Of a DNA stretch of 64,000 nt, positions 58,945 to 64,000 are shown in pieces. Within the stretch, counting starts at the first letter, position 1, and the number at the start of each line of letters is the position of its first letter. Under the pieces are notes generated by a model. That model did no database searches, was not told where the DNA came from, and saw nothing but the letters and a program-made list of their open reading frames with translations. The translations under genes were made by a program, and so were the position numbers. This DNA is from Hypericum androsaemum (Eukaryota; Streptophyta; Magnoliopsida; Malpighiales; Hypericaceae), in contig OZ023190.1 of the NCBI GenBank assembly GCA_963995505.1, positions 6,528,516 to 6,592,515 on the forward strand, read 5' to 3'.

Positions 58945-61900
58945 TAGGGGTGAGGATTTTTCGGTGTCATAGTTTTTGGCCCAATTTTGGGCCCGACACC
59001 AAAGATGAATTTTTTAACGATTGCTTTTCGACGGTTTAGCCGTGTGAACCAACAACGATGTTTTGACGGTGTGTCGGTGTAGACACTAAATATTTGGGCT
59101 CGCGGTGTAACTGTTTAAAAAATTCAACATTTTTTCAAGTCCATTTGACTTTAGCCCATTACTGCAAATTGAACAAAATCCATTATCTAAATACAAATTG
59201 CAGATTTAAACATAAGCACGATTGCACCTATTAAATAGATAGATTTGGGAGTGGGAAGACTACCACCTTCCCAGGTCAGTTTCCTCTTACTTTCTCCTCT
59301 TCTTTTCCCATTTCCTTAGTATATATGGGTTTCAGGGTCCTGTTCATTTGGATGGAAAGGATGAATTTTGACGTCGACCCAATTTTCACATGTCCAAATG
59401 ATTTCTGGGTTCAAATGCCCTTGCTTGTTTCGCTTATCTTTACTGAGATTTTGTGAATCTTGTGTTCGTGATTTGTTTCACGAGTATAATTATATAGGTT
59501 ACATAAAGTTGGTGTCTTCTTGGTGCTTCCCTTTACTTGCGATGTGGATCTTCTTCTTTTTTTGGTTTTTTTCTTCTTTCTGGTGAAGCTTGAAGTTTCT
59601 CCAATTAGATGCCTGATTAATGAATATCCTAGTTCTGTGTTAACTATCGGTGGCAGGCACATAGTATAGTACATTCCCTCTTGGAAAATTGTTATTTTGT
59701 TATCTTTGAATGTAACCAACTTGGTGTGTTCTGGGTTGCTTGATATCTTAAACCATGGGATGCATAACTGTGACATCTTCAACATGCATAATCCAGTACT
59801 TGAAAAGAGAAAACGAGTAACACCATGTTAATAGTGCTTTACCTATAGAAGCTTTCAAGGACAGGAAGCGAATGAGGGTCGAGGAACACCACTTTGGCTC
59901 GATTTGATTTTTGGGGTTTGTGACGATTTGAGGTTTTATGATTTCTACTTTATAATCTATTTAGTGGAGGAAGATTGGAGTAGCGACCAGTACTGCAGAG
60001 AAGGGAGGAAGAGGGAGCAACGGGAGAAGGAGGAGGAGCTACGGGTGGCCGTTGGAAGAAGGGCGGAGGAGGACAAGCGGTGATGGAAGAAGAAAGGGTT
60101 GAGATAAACTGAGAGGTCCAGTTGAAAGAAGAGTCGAGAAGGGTAATCAAGTATTTATATTTACACAAAATGACGTCGTTTTGTTCGGTGTTGATGAATG
60201 TGTAAACGCTCATAATTTGTCATATGTTTCGTGCTTGTTTAGTCATGATTTAAGTTATTTTTATCATGTCATGTCAAGTCTTATGATTGTTTTAGTATAT
60301 TTATTTCATGGAGTGGACTTTTACCCCTTGTCGTGTTTTGTGATAGGAAGTGAAGCTCACTGGAGGTCGTTGAATGGGTGATTTTGAGAGACTATATTGC
60401 AAGAGCTATAACTTTCTGCTCGAGTGTCTAATTATATCAAATGAGATACCGTTGGAAAGCTTAAAGAGAGATCTACATTTTGTATTTTATAGTCAAAGCC
60501 AAATTCGAAGTGAAAGAGGGTCAAAATTGTAAAAGATAAAGATATAACGAAGCTGTGTAGCCCAACTGGCAACGGAAAGTTGACTGGCGATCGCCAGTCA
60601 TCTCTTGAAGGCTTCCCATCGCTAGTCCATTAGCGATCGATAGGAGGGGTGGACAGAAACCTTGCAAACCAAACTGGCGGTCGCTACTCAACTGGCGACC
60701 GCCAGTCCGCCCGATACATAATTCTGAGATTTCTTATTTAGTCGGATTTCAGATTTGTTTCAGTTTTATTCGACTCTTGGCCTCCTATTTCAGCATTAGA
60801 ACCATAATTATATTATTTATCTCATTAATTGGCTAGCAAGACTTTTAGTTTAGGTTAACCTCCTCTAGGTTTTCCTATTTTTCGTGTTAGACGTTTGGCT
60901 ATATATAGGCCTTAGTCTCTTAGGTTTTATACATACCTTCTACTGCAACATTGAGACAGCTTTTAGGGATCAATAAAGTCAGAATTTCGTTCAGCTTTGT
61001 GGAGGAGATTGGCAAGGCTAGCTCGAACGACTAAGCCCCCGTTCTCCTTATACTTATGCTTTCTGTTATAATGTCTCTTATTATTATCTATTGATTTGTT
61101 GCCATGCTTAGCGAGTAGATTTCATTAGAGTACGATGCCCTAGCATGTGATTGATTGCCTATGTTGATTTATTATTCGAATATCTTGCAAATTAGTTATT
61201 AATTAGTACGCTTAATACTTAATCTAAATTGATCACTTAGGTTATGATTATAATTGATAAGAGTGGACCGAGAGGCACTCAAGTTGATGGGTAAACTAAT
61301 TAACATATTCTTAGGTATTAATGAGACGTCTTGATATTGTAAGAATAATCTGCTAGGAGGAATAATCATAATTTGAATTAGCATAGTTCTAAGCTTAATT
61401 GATGAGCGAAAGTGTTAATTAATAACTTAGACCTTTGCTATCTTAGTTTTATCCCTCTAATGAGCGAAAGCGTTAGGGGAATGCATTAGAATACTCCGGG
61501 TACTAGTTAGGACTTAATAAGAACCATAATCTCGACATATGTAGTCAATCTATAGGGTATCGTGCTCATTTGTCTCTATTAAATTTACAACTCTTTTATC
61601 TGCGTTTTTGATTTCGTTTATTTACATGCAATCTTACAACTTTATAAATCTTTTAATTTCTCCCGCTCCACATAATTAATTATTTTGATTTTGTGTTCCA
61701 ACTCTCAGTTCAAGAACCTTACTTTCCACTATATTATCTGTTGTGCATTTAATTGTTCTCAATTTTGCGCATATCAGGTGTCTCGGTGTGACGGTTCAGA
61801 CAGAAAATGACACCGACTCTACACCGAGAATTTTGGTTTAACACTAAAACCAACCCATGACACTGTCTTTTTCCTCGGGTTTGTGGTTGGACCTCTTTTG

Positions 61901-61953
61901 GTTTGGTGAATTGGTCGGTGTATCAGATTTTGTCGATTTCAATCTCACCCCTA
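58945..61953. mobile_element. Candidate non-autonomous hAT-like element
   Basis: The left end is TAGGGGTGAGGATTTTTCGGTG, and the right end in reverse complement is TAGGGGTGAGATTGAAATCG, with TCGGTGT words repeated near both ends. TAGGGGTG termini are common in plant hAT elements. The flanking octamers (TAAATACT and GTAACACT) match at only five positions, so the boundaries are not proven. The interior has an unrecognised ORF on minus (59411-59785) and a nested solo LTR. Confidence 0.45.
60192..61776 (+). mobile_element. Solo LTR of the Athila-like family (1585 bp)
   Basis: It starts TGATGAATGTGTAAACGCTC and ends GCGCATATCA, the reverse-complement counterpart of the LTRs at 45738 and 51422 and similar along its length. 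Target duplication GGTGT flanks it (60187-60191 and 61777-61781). There is no internal domain, so it is a solo LTR in plus orientation. Confidence 0.93.
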
Positions 61954-62770
61954 GTAACACTTGCCATGTTATCCGAGTTTTTAATTAAGCAAAACATAGA
62001 GGTGCATGGCAAATTCACGTCGAGACAAACCACAAGTGCTAATACATAAGAGATAAAAATAAAGATGATATCGAAGTCGGTTTGTTTCATATGTAAAAAA
62101 AAATCCTCTTTGAAAATGTCAGCTTCGTCCACTTTAGTGACATTATGAAAGTATCACGGACCTTCTGATTGGGGAAACAAGGCAGAATCACGACTTCCAT
62201 ATGTTACATTATGTGCATGACAGAGGGAAATCGTTTCTTAAAACAAAGTGTACTATTAATTAACTCAGTTTTTTTAGGGGAATTAATTAACTCAGTTGGT
62301 CGTCTAATTTATACACAGGTACGATCTCCACGCCTCTTGTGGTCCCAACCTCCCAAACTGCATGCATCAGCAGCCAAAACCTCAATAAACTATGCATCAT
62401 TTGACGCTTTGTCTATTAAAGTAAAAGATGAGAGAGGAGTACAATATTGTTTTCCTAGTTGAAATGGAGGCCCATGAGGAAAAGAAAAAAAAGAAAAAGA
62501 ACACATATTACCGGTGTACAAGGTACTAAGACGTTCCATAGAACACACGACTTCATTTTTCTATTGGAGTCTAGCTGGGATTAGTTACATATCCCATGTA
62601 AATTCTCTTTGGCAATTACACAAGGCATATTGTTTGAAGTAATAATCGGTATATCTTGTTTAAAATTTTAAAAGATTTGAGAGCCGAATGATACTTTATT
62701 AATATGAAATTCTACGGCACAAATATGATATCTTATGTGTGATGAAACAATAAATGGTGATCGTAAAACA
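61954..62770. other. Intergenic; no gene recognised
   Basis: Nothing recognisable on either strand apart from short AT-rich runs. Confidence 0.4.
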
Positions 62771-62908
62771 ATAAACATACATGAGAGTGGAATACTCAAT
62801 ATCTCTCGTATACCATTTGTAATGTTATCTATTATTTTTTTTACGATAGATAATATTACAAATGGTATATAAGAGATGTTGAGAATTCCACTCTCATGTA
62901 ATGTTTAT
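62771..62908. repeat. Fold-back (MITE-like) inverted repeat, about 138 bp
   Basis: The left arm ATAAACATACATGAGAGTGG ... GTTATCTAT and the right arm ATAGATAATA ... CCACTCTCATGTAATGTTTAT are near-perfect inverted copies of about 62 bases with a short T-rich loop. No duplication was assigned. Confidence 0.88.
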
Positions 62909-64000
62909 CTACTGTTAGTTGACTGTTTGTTGCATGTCGGAAATGTTCAACCGTAGATTTTTTTTCAAAAACTATCCAACCCATTGTTTTGTTTCTACTA
63001 TATAGTATTAACGAAAAAATGATTATATGGGCATCAGAGCATCCTCGTTATTACTTCTTCGATCCCTTTTCAAATCTTCCTACTTGATTTTTTATGTGAA
63101 ATTTAATCCTCCCAGCTCGGTAGTAGCGAATTTGCTAAATTTGGTTACCATTTAAAATGCGTTCGGTGAGACCTGCCATAACTCACTAGTAGCTATCCAA
63201 CTAGATATTTCATTCTTCAGACAATGTGGTTTAGCGAGAAATTTTTAAAAAGTTTTGAATGTTATGTTGTCGTTCTAGACCATTTACTAAATTGGTGATA
63301 GTTTTATGTTACATGACTATTTTTTATTTTAATTTACAAATAATTGAATAAGAAATTCCTTTTGTTCCAATATACCGTATGTCAGCAAGGGCGCATTTAG
63401 TTGATATTAGGAACTGAAATAAGAGTGGAGCGGAAGTTTAATGGGTTTTAATCCCATTTGACAATCTATTCTCAGTACCGGATGTTAAAAAATAATGTAG
63501 TTTGGTAATAATGTGAAAAGGAATTGAAAATAAGGTACAAAGCGTGGTACTTGAAATAGGTGTTGTTAATCCCAGGGAGAGGGAGAGGGAGAGGGGCAGG
63601 GACAAAGAGGTGTTGTTTCCTAGATTTGGGTTGGTGTTTTCGAGTGTTCTTGATGTTTTAGAGGTTGAAGAAGGTAGATTGTTTATTTTTTTAACCCAGG
63701 AGCAATTTGGTCCTTTCACGTGTCTTTTCTCCGAAATTATTCTCCGGTGCTGGAGCCAGGGACTAAAAAGATATATTATTTTAAACTAAAAAGATCGAGA
63801 AAGGTTTTCGAAAATAGTAAAGACTAAAAAAAAAGTTTGTTCAAATACTAGGACGGAGAAATTGCTCTAATACCAGGACCTTAGAGCAATTTCTCCTTTT
63901 TGGGTGCTATAAAGTGTTTATGCTATAAACTAAACATTAAATTATCTAAAAGTAAGTATTATCAGATTCTATTTAAATGTAAGTTTATAATGTGTGCTCT
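62909..64000. other. Intergenic; includes a 42-base hairpin
   Basis: At 63855-63896 GGAGAAATTGCTCTAA and its exact reverse complement are separated by TACCAGGACC. A (GGGAGA)n run lies near 63573-63597. The last bases may belong to an element continuing outside the window. No gene was recognised. Confidence 0.6.

Noticed and set aside
59411..59785. 124-codon minus ORF (MLKMSQLCIPWFKIS...)
   Set aside because: The composition is protein-like but no family was recognised and it lies inside a probable transposon; not called as a gene.

Overview
This window is nuclear DNA of a flowering plant. The genes have many short GT-AG introns and encode plant-specific families: a ROP-interactive CRIB protein, a secreted GDSL lipase, a plant-type DSP phosphatase, and fragments of TIME FOR COFFEE and of an ERF-VII factor. 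The rest is a dense stack of plant transposable elements. Several coding pieces are GC-rich at the 5' end, but I cannot name the species. No rRNA, tRNA or CRISPR was recognised.

Five genes look intact once spliced by eye, all on the minus strand and widely spaced: an atypical dual-specificity phosphatase (8965-10321, 5 exons, 221 aa), a mitochondrial-type peptidyl-tRNA hydrolase (13780-15171, 8 exons, 222 aa), a GDSL esterase/lipase (22476-24577, 4 exons, 367 aa), a RIC-type CRIB protein (30339-31456, 3 exons, 172 aa) and a GDT1/TMEM165-like cation transporter (34662-37073, 9 exons, 288 aa). They are ordinary unlinked genes, not a pathway cluster. Broken relics include PEX11A-like (17706-18160) and PPR (33610-33990) sequences.

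The left two thirds (1-41.2 kb) hold at least six Mutator-like TIR elements, most with GGGAAAA-type ends and 9-bp target duplications. Several carry fragments of unrelated cellular genes (Pack-MULE style): SEC23 (1-925), TIME FOR COFFEE (11284-12362), the N-degron end of an ERF-VII factor (15682-17278), an S9 oligopeptidase (38619-41182), and an unrecognised sequence (28143-29426). A weaker candidate (37400-38490) carries a cyclophilin fragment. One element (18678-19591) consists of long TIRs around about 490 bp of GGA-rich purine tract.

Insertions are nested throughout. A PIF/Harbinger element (4290-8224) sits inside a LINE reverse-transcriptase ORF. A TRIM-like mini LTR element (39873-41161) sits inside the TIR of the oligopeptidase MULE. 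From 42.9 kb to the end the window is almost only transposons: an Athila-like Ty3/gypsy element lacking recognisable pol (45738-52965), a hAT element (53029-57924) split by a solo LTR (53292-54768), and another solo LTR (60192-61776) inside a probable hAT-type element.
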